From: Myotis daubentonii
Lineage: Eukaryota > Chordata > Mammalia > Chiroptera > Vespertilionidae
DNA length: 64,000 nucleotides
Direction of reading: 5' to 3'
NCBI RefSeq assembly: GCF_963259705.1
Contig: NC_081850.1
Coordinates: 35,821,892-35,885,891, forward strand
A program made the translations under genes and the position numbers. Numbering within the stretch: the stretch's first letter is position 1; every line of letters starts with the position of its first letter. The notes under the pieces are model-generated. The model was not told the DNA's origin and did not search any database. It saw only the letters and a program-made list of their open reading frames with translations. Positions 43,800-56,185 of the stretch are shown here, piece by piece.

Positions 43800-45110
43800 G
43801 ATTAGATTTTACAAATGAGAGATTGAAAGTGCCACTACTGGTCCAAAAACACCCCGATGGTGAATTTGTAGTTCCATTTGAAGTTGCTGGGATTTCATAC
43901 TATGACTGTTCTGAACAGAACAAACAAGCCTGGCAGAAACGGGAGTGCCCCATCAGACATAGATGAAGGAAAACGAAGTGTTCCTTTGTTTTCGAAACCA
44001 CTGACAAGAGGCCTGAGCCTCTGCTTCCCAGCATATGCTCCGTGCACTATGGGTGCAGTGACCTACCATGGTTGGGAGGTGGTGGTGTAGCTTTTAAAAT
44101 TCTATACTTTACCTGGAGCCCCATTAGAGTGACAGGTTTGCTCCTCAGAAGGATGACATCATGATTTTTCTCCTCCAGTGAGTGTCTCTTTATGCCTTTG
44201 AACTAGCTGCATGCTCCTTCCCAGAAGCAGAGATGTCTGAGTTTCTTTGTGTCTATTTAGCAAGCAGCTGTGTCTGTGATATTGTCCCTACACTGTTATT
44301 AGTGGCTTCTGCCAGCAGTGAACCCCAGAAACAAAGCCACTCCCTTGTACCTAGGGAGCCTAAATGTTCAGAAATGAGCGTGCTGCGCATTCATTGCTGC
44401 GATTGCCCATGTCCCTTCACTAAGTTTTAAAGCAAAGCTGTATGTTAGGAAAGGAGTGTAAGTCACAGATAACCTTGCAGTCCAAGATGCCATCCATTCC
44501 TATCTTGTCAACTCTGTGGTGCCATGTATGGTAGGGTGCACCATAATCTAACCATTGACTTTCAGAGGGAGAGGGGAACACTACATTGTGTGCACACCTG
44601 GTGGGAGGATGCACAACTTCAGTGCTATTAAAATGTGAAAAATTAAAGCAACGCAGAACTGAGAAAACAGATATTCTCTAGTGGTTACCAATCCCTGACA
44701 CCACACTCTTGGAATTTTTTTATTTTTTATTTTTATTTTTTGTATCATAGGCATGGATTCTTATTCCATTATCTCCACTTAGGAGCTATGACACTTTACC
44801 CAGGTGTCTTAACCAGGGCTCTTTTATCTTTCCCTTTTCTAACACAAAAGGAATCTTTCCAAAGGAAGTCTTTTGTACTTCTATTTTTATCTCAACTGTG
44901 TAATTCTATCCACTCATTCTTAGAAATGTATGTGCCATCCCATTACCTCTGGGCAAGGCAGCTGGCAGCGTGACATAGAAGTAAAATATCTCTTAAGCCA
45001 CCTTGAACAAGAGCTCAAGTAAGAGCATGGGGGCAGAGGTTTCCTCATAACTTTGGTCACATCAGTTCCTTGGGGATCAGGAACTCACTGTTTAAAGCAG
45101 TTTGGGTTCT
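43800..45110. other. 1.3-kb unassigned interval
   Basis: A T-rich tract (ttttttattttttatttttat) lies at about 44716-44742. There are several open frames of 64-82 codons with no family resemblance and no flanking splice logic I can defend. Confidence 0.45.
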
Positions 45111-45119
45111 TCATTAACT

Positions 45120-45430
45120 ACTCCAGGGTGACAAAAGAATATAAATTTGGTGAAAGGATTTCAGGGCACCCAGAGAATCACTAGGAAGGGTGGGGAACCA
45201 AGAGCACAAAACAGGCAGGAGAAAGAAAGGCCAGCCAGTAGCCAGAACCACAGCCAGCATCACACCACAGAACCATCTGTTGAGAATCCTGACGCTGAAG
45301 CTGCAACACAACACCTTGTGCCACAGCGATGGCCTGCTGCCCTGAGTCAGGACATGGCCATTGGCACCAAAGCTGCCGGTGCCAACTAATGTTTCCTCTG
45401 CTTGAAACATTCTTCTTCCAGACACCCATG
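45120..45430 (+). repeat. Possible old LTR-like repeat
   Basis: ...aggatttcagggcacccagagaatc..., ...caccttgtgccacagcgatgg... gives two overlapping long open frames on opposite strands (80 and 103 codons), a sign of low stop density and not of a gene. Resemblance to LTR repeats is weak. Confidence 0.3.
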
Positions 45431-45534
45431 TAGCATGTTCTCCATCTGCTTTAGGTTTTTGCCCTTACAGTGAGGTCCTCAATAATCTTTCTATGTAAAA
45501 TTGTATCCTCCAAATCAGCCCCTCCTCCAGCATA

Positions 45535-45778
45535 TTCTAATCCATGACGCTTACTTGCATTTTTCCCCATGTCATTTATCAGCATTTGACATACCATATA
45601 GTTCACTCATTTACTTGTTTCTTTCTCCTCTCCACAACCCCCTCCCCATAGAATGTAAGCTCTATGGGGGGCAGGGATTTCTGTGTGTCATATTCTCTGC
45701 TATATGTTCAGTATCTCGTAAAAAGCCTGGCATAGATGAAGCATTCAATACATACTCACTGAATGAATGAATGAACAG
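45535..45778 (+). mobile_element. L2 LINE 3' end (plus)
   Basis: ...catttatcagcatttgacataccatatag..., ...atagaatgtaagctctatgggggg..., ...aaaaagcctggcatagatgaagc..., then (gaat)n gaatgaatgaatgaa at the end. This is the diagnostic L2 3' end with its short repeat tail. Confidence 0.9.
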
Positions 45779-45779
45779 A

Positions 45780-46025
45780 TTCTCAATTGTTCATGCTTAT
45801 TTGGGTCACTAATTATCAATTCAAAGTCTGTGGAGGGAGTAGTTGATTAGTTGAGTCCAGGTAATATGCTCAGGCCCCAGCTACAAGCAAGGCTGGAAAA
45901 AATATTGTTTTCTATGATAATATTTGTTTGTGCTTCATGGCTTATTTGGGCTAGTTATCTGAATTTCTTACCCACTCTACCTGTCTTAATTCTTTCTCCT
46001 CCTTATTTCTTATAATGCTTTCAAA
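45780..46025. other. Short unassigned spacer
   Basis: Nothing recognised. Confidence 0.35.
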
Positions 46026-46029
46026 GAGG

Positions 46030-46330
46030 TGTTTCTATAGCACAAATTTAATGATGAAAAAATTAATTATATCATCTTCAAATTTAAAACCTCTCAGTCT
46101 CCCCTCCCCTCTTCACCTGTAGGCTAAAGACAAAACTATTTGCTATGGCATAGAAGACCCTCCAATTGATTACTGCCTACCCTCTCTTCTTGCTGTCCAA
46201 AATGCTCCCTCTCTGATATCTGCTTGATGAGCACCTGGTCTCTTACTACTTTTCCCCAAACCCTTGTCTACTGGGGTTCACAATCTCTGACCCCATGCCA
46301 ACCCTTCTCCAGCCCCAAGAAACTCTCACT
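46030..46330 (+). mobile_element. L2 LINE fragment (plus)
   Basis: ...aaaacctctcagtctcccctcc..., ...aggctaaagacaaaactatttgc..., ...agaagaccctccaattgattactgcc... follows the L2 order. Confidence 0.68.
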
Positions 46331-46374
46331 GTCACTGGGACAGCTCTTGTCGTCAGCTGAGTTTCTTTTTTTCA

Positions 46375-47140
46375 TTAATTCATTGACAACATCTACCAAA
46401 AGTCTTCAGTACACCATGTACTGAGCCATGTGATGATGGTTCAATGATGCATGAGGCAGACCTGACACTACCCTAAAGGAGCTTAAATAAGAAAACAACT
46501 ATGTAAATGGTTCATCAATAAATGCCCTGAAAGCAAAATACAAAGTCCTTTAATAACATCTAATAGGGAATGTTAGTTGGATAGCTTAAATCTCACCTGA
46601 GACCAGAAGGGTGAACTGAGGTAGAAGGTTGGGAGTCGCTGGTGGCAGTGTGACATAGGAGTGAAGGAAAGAATAAGAAAGTTTCAGGCAGGGATGTCAG
46701 GTCTGAGGTCCCTGATTTAGAAAGATATTTTACACACTCAGGAAGCCAACAGAAGGTGATGGATGGGGAGCCTGGTGAGAGGAAAGAGCTTCCTAGGCCA
46801 TATCAAGAACTTCGGATGTCATTCTAAAGAACAACAGGAAGCTATCTAAGAATTTTAAGCAAGAGAAGCCCCTGATATGATGTGCATATTAAATATATCC
46901 CTCTCTGGCCACGGTGTTAAGTATGGTTAGAGAAATACAAGAGCAGAAATGGGGAAGCCACTGAGAGTCACTATTGCAGTCTAGGTATAACTGATTGTGA
47001 TGCCAATGGACCAGGCTAGTGGCAGTGAGGATGGACATGGGAGGTATTTAAGAAGTGATTACCCTGGTTAATGATTGAATGTGGGGTGTGAAGCCAATAA
47101 AAGTGCCCAGAAGGATTCACAAGTTCCTCATTTAAAAACT
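46375..47140 (-). mobile_element. L2 LINE fragment (minus), about 0.75 kb
   Basis: The reversed 3' end comes first (ttaattcattgacaacatc..., ...gtactgagccatgtgatg..., ...taaaggagcttaaataag...). Upstream L2 sequence then follows: ...aacaacaggaagctatctaagaattttaagc..., ...cactattgcagtctaggtat..., ...tagtggcagtgaggatgg..., ...gattgaatgtggggtgtg.... This is the longest ancient LINE piece in the window. Confidence 0.75.
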
Positions 47141-48590
47141 ATGTCTAATTCCCCTGAATCTTTGCTACTCACGGGTAGTTCCTAGGCCGATGGCACGGAA
47201 AAGCAGACTACTGAAAGGGAATCTGCACTTTGGCAATATCCTAAGCATACTCAAGTTAGAAAAGCACTAGCCTAGAAGATGTTGCATTTGTAACTGTAAC
47301 ACAAGGAGTTTCATAGAACACTGCTTGTGTTCATATGTAAGTTCATATATATATGTGTGTACAAACACACATCAAGACTCATGCAAATAAAGTGAGCAAT
47401 AGGCAAATATTTGTACAGACTGGACCTTTGTAAATTGCCATAGAAGACAATTTGCAAAATGGTACATTTCCCTGTTCTGAAAAAAAGACTGTCTACAAGA
47501 TTTACAGGGGAGGCATTTGTCTTTTCCAGACAATGATAACCAGAATAACACAGAAATAGCGAAAATAAAATACTAAGTAAGATGATATTATGGGTAGGTA
47601 TGTTTCCCTGTGATAGCTGGGAGTCTGTCTATGGACTGGTGGCTGTGTGAAGCCTTTGAGTAGAACCAGTATAGTAAATTGGATTGACTGTGCTGGCTCC
47701 ATTGGAATATTCCTGCCTTGTTCAATGAAGGACTATATGAGAGAAATGAAACTAATATAGAAAAAGGGTGGCCACATGTCATTTATTAAAAGCAGCACTG
47801 TCTGCTCACTGGCCTTTCTTGCCCCATAGTGTTTTACTGGAAAATGAGTTAACTAATAGGCTAACTGAAGGCTATCTGATAAGCATCCACACATCTACAA
47901 ATATGTGTGTGTGCGCGTGCGCACGCGCACGCTTTATGCTGATCACACCTCAGGAGCTCTTGTGCTCTGAGGAAGGAGGAGGGAGTGGGGGTGCTGTTGA
48001 AAACTACCTTCCCACTAGTTTCTGAGTCCTCGCTGGCCACCCTGGATCTCTGCCCACCCTAGCTCGCTGAGATGTGCCTGTCATTTCTGACTGGGTGTGA
48101 TTATATCAGCCCAGTGACTTGTTGGGTCCCAAAGAAATTAAAAAAAGGAAAAGTCCAGATGGTGACATTTGTGGTGAAAAAGAAAAGTGTCTTTTTCAGT
48201 CAAGCTGCCTTCCAATTATTTAAATTTATTCAGATTTTATTTATTTATTTGCCATTTTCTCCTCTAAAAGGAAAAAGTTCTAGGCCTGGAAGGGGGTTGC
48301 TCTTGACTGAGCACGGTTGCCCTTCCTCAGCTCATGCTGGAATGCCTGGTTTAACCTGGAGAAAGAGGAAGGCATGGACTTTGGCCAGGAAACAGCCCCT
48401 CAGTTCTGCGAAATGACTGTGTCCTGTTCTTCCATGAAGGAGCACTTCTAAGCTAATTTTTTAATGGAATGAAATCCAATGTTATGAATGCTTTGAGAAT
48501 TTGAGGGTAAAATGTATTCCTCTTTGCTGCTTTATCAAATCTGGTACCATGTGACACCTCATAAATGCTATGATTAATATCCAGTAACAT
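47140..48590. other. 1.4-kb unassigned interval
   Basis: It contains an (AT)n/(GT)n patch at 47345-47370 and the alternating purine-pyrimidine tract at 47901. The 114-codon open frame 48072-48416 has no family resemblance. Confidence 0.45.
47901..47932. repeat. 32-bp strictly alternating purine-pyrimidine tract with 20-bp perfect palindrome
   Basis: The alternation is unbroken from 47901 to 47932. gtgcgcgtgcgcacgcgcac (47911-47930) equals its own reverse complement and carries six CpGs. It is a strong candidate for Z-DNA or a cruciform. Confidence 0.95.
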
Positions 48591-48594
48591 TTGA

Positions 48595-49060
48595 TAAATG
48601 CTTAAACCTTCTAAGCACTATTTTAAATGTTAAACATGCATTATTTCATGTAACCTTCATAATGACCTATGAGATATGTCTTTCATTCCCTTTTTTGCCC
48701 CAGATAAAAAAATGAGGAAGCAAAGCCTCAGGAGGTTATGTAAATAGCTCAAGGTCAATGTCAGCAGGTGGCAAATTGAGAGTAAGAATCAAGTCTATCA
48801 CCCTGACCAGTTTGGCTCAGTGGATAGAGCGTCGGTCTGTGGACTGAAGTGTCCCGGGTTCGATTCTGGTCAAGGGCATGTACCTTGCTTGCGGGCACAT
48901 CCCCAATAGGGAGTGTGCAGAAGGCAGCTGAATCGATGTTTCTAACTTTCTATTCCTTTCCCTCTCCCTCTCCCTTCCTCTCTGTAAAAAATTAATAAAA
49001 TATAAAAAAATATTTTTAAAAAAGAATCAAGTCTATCTAATTCCATTGTACCCACCAAAC
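48595..49060 (+). mobile_element. MIR SINE interrupted by a Ves SINE
   Basis: Left MIR part: ...ctaagcactattttaaatg..., ...gcattatttcatgtaaccttc..., ...gataaaaaaatgaggaagcaaagcc..., up to 48799. After the Ves SINE and its target duplication the host sequence resumes at 49022. Confidence 0.75.
48784..49037 (+). mobile_element. Ves SINE (plus), perfect 16-bp target duplication
   Basis: aagaatcaagtctatc at 48784-48799 is repeated at 49022-49037. The SINE (48800-49021) has head accctgaccagtttggctca, an A box tggctcagtggatag, a B box gggttcgattct and a poly-pyrimidine linker, then a (taaaa)-type tail. It landed inside a MIR. Confidence 0.97.
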
Positions 49061-49069
49061 TTGACAACA

Positions 49070-49440
49070 AACTCCACAGCATAAGCAGTGGGACTGAAGA
49101 GTTAAAGCTGGGTTTAGAGGAAGGTGGAGTTGGTCCTGGATACTAGGGGGCAAGGAGGTTTTGTAGTGAGTTTAAAGGGATGTGTAGGCTCAACCAAATG
49201 AAGAAAGGACGTAAGGGAAGGAAGTACATAAACAAAGATATGAGGCATAAATATGGTATTACTTGGAAAATACCTATGGTTGGAGCATATGGTATATGTA
49301 AGAGATGACTTTTAAGGCTAAAAAACAATACCATGTTGTGAAGAGCATTTGTCTGCTAGACTATGGAGTTTCTTCTTCCCTTTGAACTTGGAACATATTA
49401 GTAAGAAAGTTATGTGGTCAGCTGTACAATTTCTAAAGTT
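49070..49440 (-). mobile_element. L2 LINE fragment (minus)
   Basis: It is diverged but with reversed L2 order: ...gtacataaacaaagatatgagg..., ...tttaaggctaaaaaacaatacc..., ...agaaagttatgtggtcag.... Confidence 0.45.
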
Positions 49441-49513
49441 GCTCTTTAGTTAAATGGAAAATAAACTAGACATTTCTCTCCTATATCCTTCTCTCCCCCT
49501 ACATCCACCTCCC

Positions 49514-49565
49514 TGGTGACCCTACATAGAGGTGGTGACCCTACATAGAGTTGGCGACACTACAA
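49514..49565. repeat. 20-bp tandem repeat x2.5
   Basis: ctggtgaccctacatagagg, then tggtgaccctacatagagtt, then a diverged tggcgacactacaag. Confidence 0.9.
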
Positions 49566-49569
49566 GGAA

Positions 49570-52500
49570 TTGGGTGTTTGGTTCCCAGCACTCTGTTCTT
49601 GGCCAGTAAGTCTTGAATCTTGGTCTTTACCCCAGAGTTATTCTGATTCTATTTGATAAGCCTCATTCTAAAAACAGAAAATAACAAAAGCATCCTTCTG
49701 CTTCTCTAACCATCCCAAACGAAGGGTCTAGATATGCAGACAAATTTAAATGTTCTGGAAAGCTATGGCCAAGAGAAGTGAGGGAGCCCTTCTCTTTTGT
49801 TTAACACAGCTCTGTCCCATCTCCACCCAGCACAGCTCAACCCCTGTGCCCATTCCATCTGCCTAGAGCCACAGTATACTCTACCCCACTCTAAACTTTT
49901 TGAGTCTAAATTTTGAAATCACATCCCTTCCTTTCAATGCAATCTCCTACCTTTTCTATCGCTCTCTTAATTTCGAAGTCCACTTTCCCTTTACTCAGTC
50001 CTGACCCAAACCCACCTCTGATAATTCCATTTTGGGGGGAGAACCTAGTGATAGCTGTTCTTCAGTTGACCAAGCCACCACCCAACATTTGGGACAAAAA
50101 TAGAAGGTGGTATATAATAAACCTTCCTATTAACCCAGCTGTGAGTCTTATGTTGGTAATTAGCACTATTCAGATTGTATGTAAAACAGACAGGTTCATC
50201 TTAGTTTAGTGATGATAATTAGTCATTGACATTTATGGAACATTCCTTCTGCAATATCCCCAATAGTGATCTAAAGAACTGAATTAACCTTCATTGACAT
50301 TCAAGAATATAGCATTGGACAAAAGAAATCCACTTTTTTCTATGGTGACATGAAACCCCTTAACAAAATGTTAGATTATCTGTCTTATAACTAGTTACTG
50401 TATCATCTTTCTACATCTTCCTTAATCCCACTCTCTGTAAGTCTTAATTCTTAAAATCCTCTAAGTCATGTCAAATGGAACCTTCTGAAAGGATTTTTTC
50501 TCATGTGGGATCTTAAATAAAACAGGGGACTTAATGGGTTAAGATCATGCTATCAGGATATCATTAAGACAAGTGGACCCCTGAAGGTGATAAAGCTGTG
50601 GGAAGACATGCACATTTAGTATAACTCATTCTATATATTTTAGGGCAGTTATCTCTCCAACAAGTAAGGCCACTGCAAATCAAGGATTATCAACCTATCT
50701 CCAATTAGTACTTACCTTCTCTGGAACCATGTTGCCATCAGGACATTAGAGTGGATTTTCAAACATACCCTAAGATGATACATCCTGACTAATATAAAAA
50801 ATTTCAAACTAGGTGTCAAGAATCTGCTTTACAATTGCCACACACTGGGAATATAAAATAATTGTTTGAGAGAGGTAATTTGTAATGATGGGGGTAGAGG
50901 ATGATTCCCTTACATTTTTAAGTCAACAGGACCATTCAGAGAGTTTGATATGTGATCTATGACACTTTGGCTTTGTGTTTGACACCCATTTGAGTAATTT
51001 GGATGGCAAGGGAGAGGCTGGGTAGCAGCTTTAGCAGTACATTGAAGAGTTGCTGTTGCATGGGGTATGGCTCCCATTCCAGAGACTTTGAAGAAAGGAT
51101 GAATGAGAATTTTCCACATGGGGGATATGTGGGAGAAATACAACTGCAGTTATTTGAAATCCTGCCCAGTGGGTCAACCGAAAGGACAATTGGACTCTCA
51201 AAAGAGTATGGAATGAATGACTAAAAAACTAGGAGGGAAAGAAAAACAACAAAAAAAGAAAGATACATCACCTGGAATGTGCAACTTACGCTCTCAGGAG
51301 GGCCTGTAAACAATCTCAACAATATCTAAAACCTTTGTCAGGACAGAGAGCATGAATTTGTCTTAGCTAACTAACCACCAAGTAAGAATATTCTTCCTTC
51401 ATTGCTTCCTTTTCTTCCTCCGGGTTTAGCCCTGGTGGTAATAAAACCATGATACTAGATGACAAAAAAGACATAGAGTCATAAAATAGGAAAAGAGAAA
51501 AGAAGTAAGGACCACGCCTTCTTTCCCTGTCTTGGGGCTTGTCAAAAACCCTATCTGTGAAGAGAAAATACAGTGATTTGAATGAAGTTCAGTGTTTAAT
51601 TAATATATGGACTTGGCACTTCCCTAAGCTTGAGCCTCCATAGCCTAGTATCATGGATTGAGAGACTAGCAAATAAAACAAGCCAGTTAACCATTGTTTC
51701 TATATAAATGAAAGTTTACATACACTTATAGTTATAAATAGGTGTATATATCAGTTTGAGGAAGTTGGTTTGTTTGTTTTTAAGGATGTGAAATACTTGA
51801 GTAGTCTACTTACTTAGAGAAAAGAATTAGTAGAGAGGGAGAGATTTCAGTCTTAAGAGTGGAGAAAATTGATGGTGCGAGTCCTTAGAGAGGCTAGAAG
51901 ACAGATATTTTAGTGAAATAATTGTTTTGGAAATGAGGAAATATATTGTCCTCTGAGACTGGAGATAAATAATTTAGGACAATTGGGGATATAATGTAGT
52001 TAAGTCTGGAGTTTGAGTGTAAAATATTGAGGGAGTAATACAGCCAAAAGAGCATTCTCATCTAGTTTTGTTAGAGGATTCTCAGTGCAGTAGTTAAGGA
52101 ATGGGCGTGGCACTGTGGTGTCTAAGAAAAGAATCAGAACACTCATGGAGGCATCCTGGAAGGTTTCTATATTTTAGCATTTCTGATTCATCTTTTCAAT
52201 CCCACAGTCCCGTACCTTCTGGGGACATCTTTCTCCCATCTCTCTCTTTTCCAAAGCTATGGGAGAAAGTGAATTTGGATCCAAGAAAGTTTTACTAAGC
52301 AGACAGTAGCCAGAGAAACAAAACAGCAAGAACTGGGTTCTGAGGTAGTACGCTTATGTCTTGAGTAGCTTGAGGTCCATCTTGTTTAATGGGTGCCATG
52401 AGGGCGAGCCAAGATCACAAAGCACAAAAGGAGTGGCCAATCATGTACTGAGGTTAAGACATTGTCTACAGTTTATCTAAGACAGATTAACCTTTGCCTA

Positions 52501-52965
52501 TTCTATGTCACCTCAGATTTTCAAGAGGCTACCTCTATAGGTAGTGGCAGGAACAGGGATACTAGTTGTTTGACTGAATCTACCAAATCCACTTTTCATT
52601 TTGCTATCATGTACCTATGGTCAGTCATTTTTGCTAGATAACATAGCTCCCAACTAACTTATGTGCTTCAACCAATTACTTTATGACCAAATACAGTCCT
52701 AGCTGACAGCCTCCACAAGTAAGATAGCAAAATGTGTTGCTGGAATTAGTCCAGACATATTCAATATTTTATTAGTCCTTCTGTCTCTAACCCTTCATAT
52801 TTGGTGTCCACTCTTTAAAATTAGAGGACTCACTTTGTAGGCATATAGGTTTTTCATAGTCACGAGGACCATCCATCCATAAATAGCATGGCAGAATTTC
52901 ACATTTACATGGTATGTATTCTAGAGGTGATTCATGTTAACTCAGCCTTTTTGGAAATCTTGCTA
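49570..52965. other. 3.4-kb interval without recognised elements
   Basis: This is the longest block in the window with no repeat I can name. Open frames reach 98 codons (49913-50209) but lack any family resemblance. It may hide very old repeats or conserved noncoding sequence. Confidence 0.45.
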
Positions 52966-52969
52966 TGTG

Positions 52970-53110
52970 AAGAACTCTATGCTAGGTACTGAGAGACAGA
53001 GATCTACTGGATGAAATGTCTGCTCTTTAGGAACTCACAATATCTAATTGAGAAGGCTAGCATAAATACAGTCAGCACAAGGTAGATAGTAAGTGCTATA
53101 TTAGAGATAA
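52970..53110 (-). mobile_element. L2-like fragment (minus)
   Basis: ...tctatgctaggtactgagagac..., ...ctctttaggaactcacaatatc..., ...aagtgctatattagagat is the reversed L2-type 3' region. Confidence 0.6.
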
Positions 53111-53775
53111 GAATCCCTCCTCATGGATTCAAGCCCATCTTTTTAATTTTTTGTATTTGTTTTGCTAAAGGCAGAAACATATTCAGAAGTTTTAAATTTC
53201 CACTTTTACAATCAAATTTTGAAGATAACAGGGATAATTCTTATAGTAAACTGATTCTTTTGCATCACCAATATTCTTTTCAAGTGGAAGAGTTATATAT
53301 TTTATTACTTAAAAAGTAACTGTAAAATCATAGATATGAAATTCTGAATAAAGCAGGGATTTTCCAGAGGTTTTTTTGGTAGATGAACGTGACCATTTAG
53401 TAGATTCCTGGATAGTTGAGAGACCCCAATCTCCAGGATGCCTTGTTTAGTTTCTGGTTCAAAATAGGGTTTATAACCAACCCTTTGTAAGAAAAGTTGC
53501 TAATATATAGATTCCCCCATCCAAGTTGCTTTTCACTGAGCTCCTTCTATGCTTTTTCACTGTTGTTGTGCTACATTCCAAGTTCAATGAACTATGCAAG
53601 TTGAGACATGGTTTATTTAAATGGATTTTTTGGAAATGTAACACTAGCTTTCCAACACCTGTTTGCATTTCCATACAGACTCAATAGAAAGAAAATGCTA
53701 TTCTCAAGCTGAACATGCAGAATAATATCTCAAAATCTCTGCTTTTGATTGAGGCAGTAGAGGCAAGTTGTCTTT
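53110..53775. other. Unassigned interval
   Basis: No recognised element or gene. Confidence 0.4.
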
Positions 53776-53779
53776 ATCT

Positions 53780-53900
53780 TCTTTGTCATTTATTCACTCA
53801 GTTAATCATTCATTCATCCATCATGTACTGGAACTTTGGGCTGTATCAGGCCCTGTGGGTAGTTACTGGTTATACAAAGATGACTAATCACAAAAGGCGG
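53780..53900 (-). mobile_element. L2/MIR-type 3'-end fragment (minus)
   Basis: ttatcattcattcatccatcat-like start (53800-53825), ...gggctgtatcaggccctgtggg..., ...ggttatacaaagatgac. Family between L2 and MIR not resolved. Confidence 0.55.
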
Positions 53901-54050
53901 GAGGGACAAAAGCACATGTAGTCAAAGGCCTTATTTCTTTCTAACTACCAACCATCATGTCCATTGCAGAAATCTAGCTATTCTTTTTCAAGTGATTTCT
54001 ATTGTATTGAACATTCACAAAAAAGTAGTTGTATACTTGTCATTGAAAGT

Positions 54051-54298
54051 GTGGACTCTGGCCTAGCTGGCATGGCTCAGTGGTTGAGCATCGACCTATG
54101 AACCAGGAGGTCATGGTTCAATTCCCGGTCAAGGCACATGCTGGGATTGTGGGCTCGATCTCCAGGGGGGGCATGCAGGAAGTAGCTGATCAATGATTCT
54201 CTCTCGTCATTGATGTTTCTATCTCTCTTTCCTTCTCCCTTCCTCTCTGAAATCAATAAAAAATAATAATATAAGTTTTTTAAAAGGGTGGACTCTGG
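54051..54298 (+). mobile_element. Ves SINE (plus), perfect 11-bp target duplication
   Basis: gtggactctgg at 54051-54061 recurs at 54288-54298. The element 54062-54287 starts cctagctggcatggctcag, has a head variant with ggttgagcatcgacc (a subfamily shared with 60539 and 61236) and a B box ggttcaattcc. A cattgatg 3' part, a c/t linker and an aataataat tail follow. Confidence 0.96.
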
Positions 54299-54319
54299 AC
54301 TAGATGGTCTATTTTCAAA

Positions 54320-54470
54320 GTGGAATCATGCCAATTACTTGTGCCACCTCAGAAAGTAACTAAGTTTTCTTATCTTATGTATACAACAATAATTATACCT
54401 ACAACAAAAGATTTTTGAAAAGACCATGCCTGGGAGATAGCAAGCAATTAAAAACCATGAGTTGGCTTTT
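54320..54470 (-). mobile_element. MIR-like fragment
   Basis: ...tgccacctcagaaagtaactaag..., ...caacaataattatacctac..., ...aaagaccatgcctggg... is MIR-like, diverged. Confidence 0.5.
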
Positions 54471-54734
54471 GTTTTTGTGTTACAGAGCTGACATAGCATT
54501 TTTGTATATTTGACATATTTTATGTATTCCTTAGAGATGGTGAGAACAAGGCAGTTTACCCTCCTTGTCACCTCATTTTGAGTGCATCTACACAGATACC
54601 AGGAAGAATCTTAAATTGAATATGGAGAGAGGGGACCCATGGTAGATGCAAGTAATCCTAGGAAGGAATAGCATGGCAACTGAAATCACAGGCCACAAGG
54701 TATTAGGATTCAAAGTATCCCATTAGATTCTCTA

Positions 54735-54845
54735 GCATAAAGCCTTCCATTTTCAGATAATTAAACCTAACTGGAGAGGATGTCACTTATACATGCTTTC
54801 CTAGAGAAACAGTGATAGAGTTGGGACTCCTAGTTCATCCCACAA
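54735..54845 (+). mobile_element. MIR-like fragment
   Basis: ...tccattttcagataattaaac..., ...ctagagaaacagtgatagagttgggactcc... resembles the MIR core and head. Confidence 0.5.
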
Positions 54846-54849
54846 ATTG

Positions 54850-55185
54850 AAGATTCAGAGTTACATAATAGTGTGGTAGAGAGATCGGACTAGAGAAAAG
54901 GACTACAGGCTGATGTATATTCCTTTCTTAGCACTGGTCTAACTTGCCTATTCCCTTTCTTTCTACCCTTCCTTCATCAATAGCTTGTTTACCACCTCCA
55001 AAGGCCCCATTTCTGGGCACACATTTTGGTTTCAGTCAGTGGAAAGTTATCCAGTTGATGTGACTCCTGTTTACCTTTCTAAGTAACTGAGAAATCTTGC
55101 TCAGGTCAGACAAATCACTTCAGCTAAAATATAAACATTAAATAGAAAAGAAAACTAACAATGAAAGAAACTTTATTTATGAATT
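54850..55185. other. Unassigned interval
   Basis: Nothing recognised. Confidence 0.4.
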
Positions 55186-55189
55186 TTCA

Positions 55190-55340
55190 TTTAATCCTTC
55201 ATAACAATATGAAGTAGGTGTTATGATAATCATTATTCAAAAGCTGTGGGGACCCTGGCACAGGGAAGTTGAGTGACTTGCTCAATGTCCCATAGCTCGT
55301 TAAGTCAGAACTAGAATTTAAAACTAGGTTTGACAGTGAG
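55190..55340 (+). mobile_element. MIR SINE
   Basis: ...taatccttcataacaatatgaag..., ...ttattcaaaagctgtgggg..., ...aagttgagtgacttgctcaatg..., ...agctcgttaagtcagaactagaa.... Clear MIR order. Confidence 0.85.
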
Positions 55341-56025
55341 CAAATGTTCATGAGTTCTTAGTAAACTAGAAATAAATTAAATTATCAAAGAGAATAATAT
55401 TAACTTCATTTTCATGATCTACCCTATATGGAAAATAATAGGGAAGAAAATCTACCAAGTCTTTATCTAGAGGTGATTTTTACCTTTCCCTTTTGTAAAC
55501 AATATTTTCCAAAATTTCTACAATGAAAATACTTGCTTTTATAATAAAATGACACTACAAATGTTATCTTGAAGAAATATTTGATCTGTGAAACTAGGAG
55601 TTCAATGGCAGGAATGTAGAGGTTAACTACATTTGCCTTGGGATCAAAGAACTCTCATTTACAAAAATAGAGACATTTAATTGAGTCTAAGAGCCTATCA
55701 ATCTTTCACTTATATTCAAAAAGAAAAGAAAGTCCTCATCTAAATTATAATTCAATCCATGTGTCCCTAAAATTTTCCCTGCCACACATTTATACTATAT
55801 CCACTCACTAAAACCCCATTCAATCTAAATGCAAACATTTAATCTCAGTACAAAGGAACTTGCTATCACCTTGATTTCCCCATCCTATTTGCCACAGACA
55901 ACTCTCTCTTAATTATAATTAATCACAATTTAATGTAAAGGGAAAGGTTATGAAGATCATTCAACAATAACTATAAATTTACTGCATTTAAAACAATACT
56001 TTATATTAGTTCTGTTTCTATTTCT
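55340..56025. other. Unassigned AT-rich interval
   Basis: No recognised element or gene. Confidence 0.4.
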
Positions 56026-56029
56026 TCCA

Positions 56030-56125
56030 AATACCAGTCTTGCGACCTTCACACAGCAGTATAACTTTTCTGGACCTCAATTACCTAATCTGTAAAATAA
56101 GGAGGTTGGACTAGATTTGTGTTAT
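56030..56125 (-). mobile_element. MIR fragment
   Basis: ...tgcgaccttcacacagcag..., ...ctggacctcaattacctaatctgtaaaataagg.... Confidence 0.7.
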
Positions 56126-56185
56126 CCAAATTGGCTATTGAAATTAAAATTAATTGAACTTATATACAATTTAAAATTCAGTTTT

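Noticed and set aside
45114..45425. Opposed 103- and 80-codon frames
   Set aside because: Both strands are open in one GC-moderate repeat-like segment, which reflects base composition.
48800..48880. tRNA-gene-like heads with A and B boxes (here and in all Ves copies)
   Set aside because: They are the 5' parts of Ves SINEs followed by linker and A/T tail. They lack a full tRNA fold and a pol III terminator placed as in tRNA genes.
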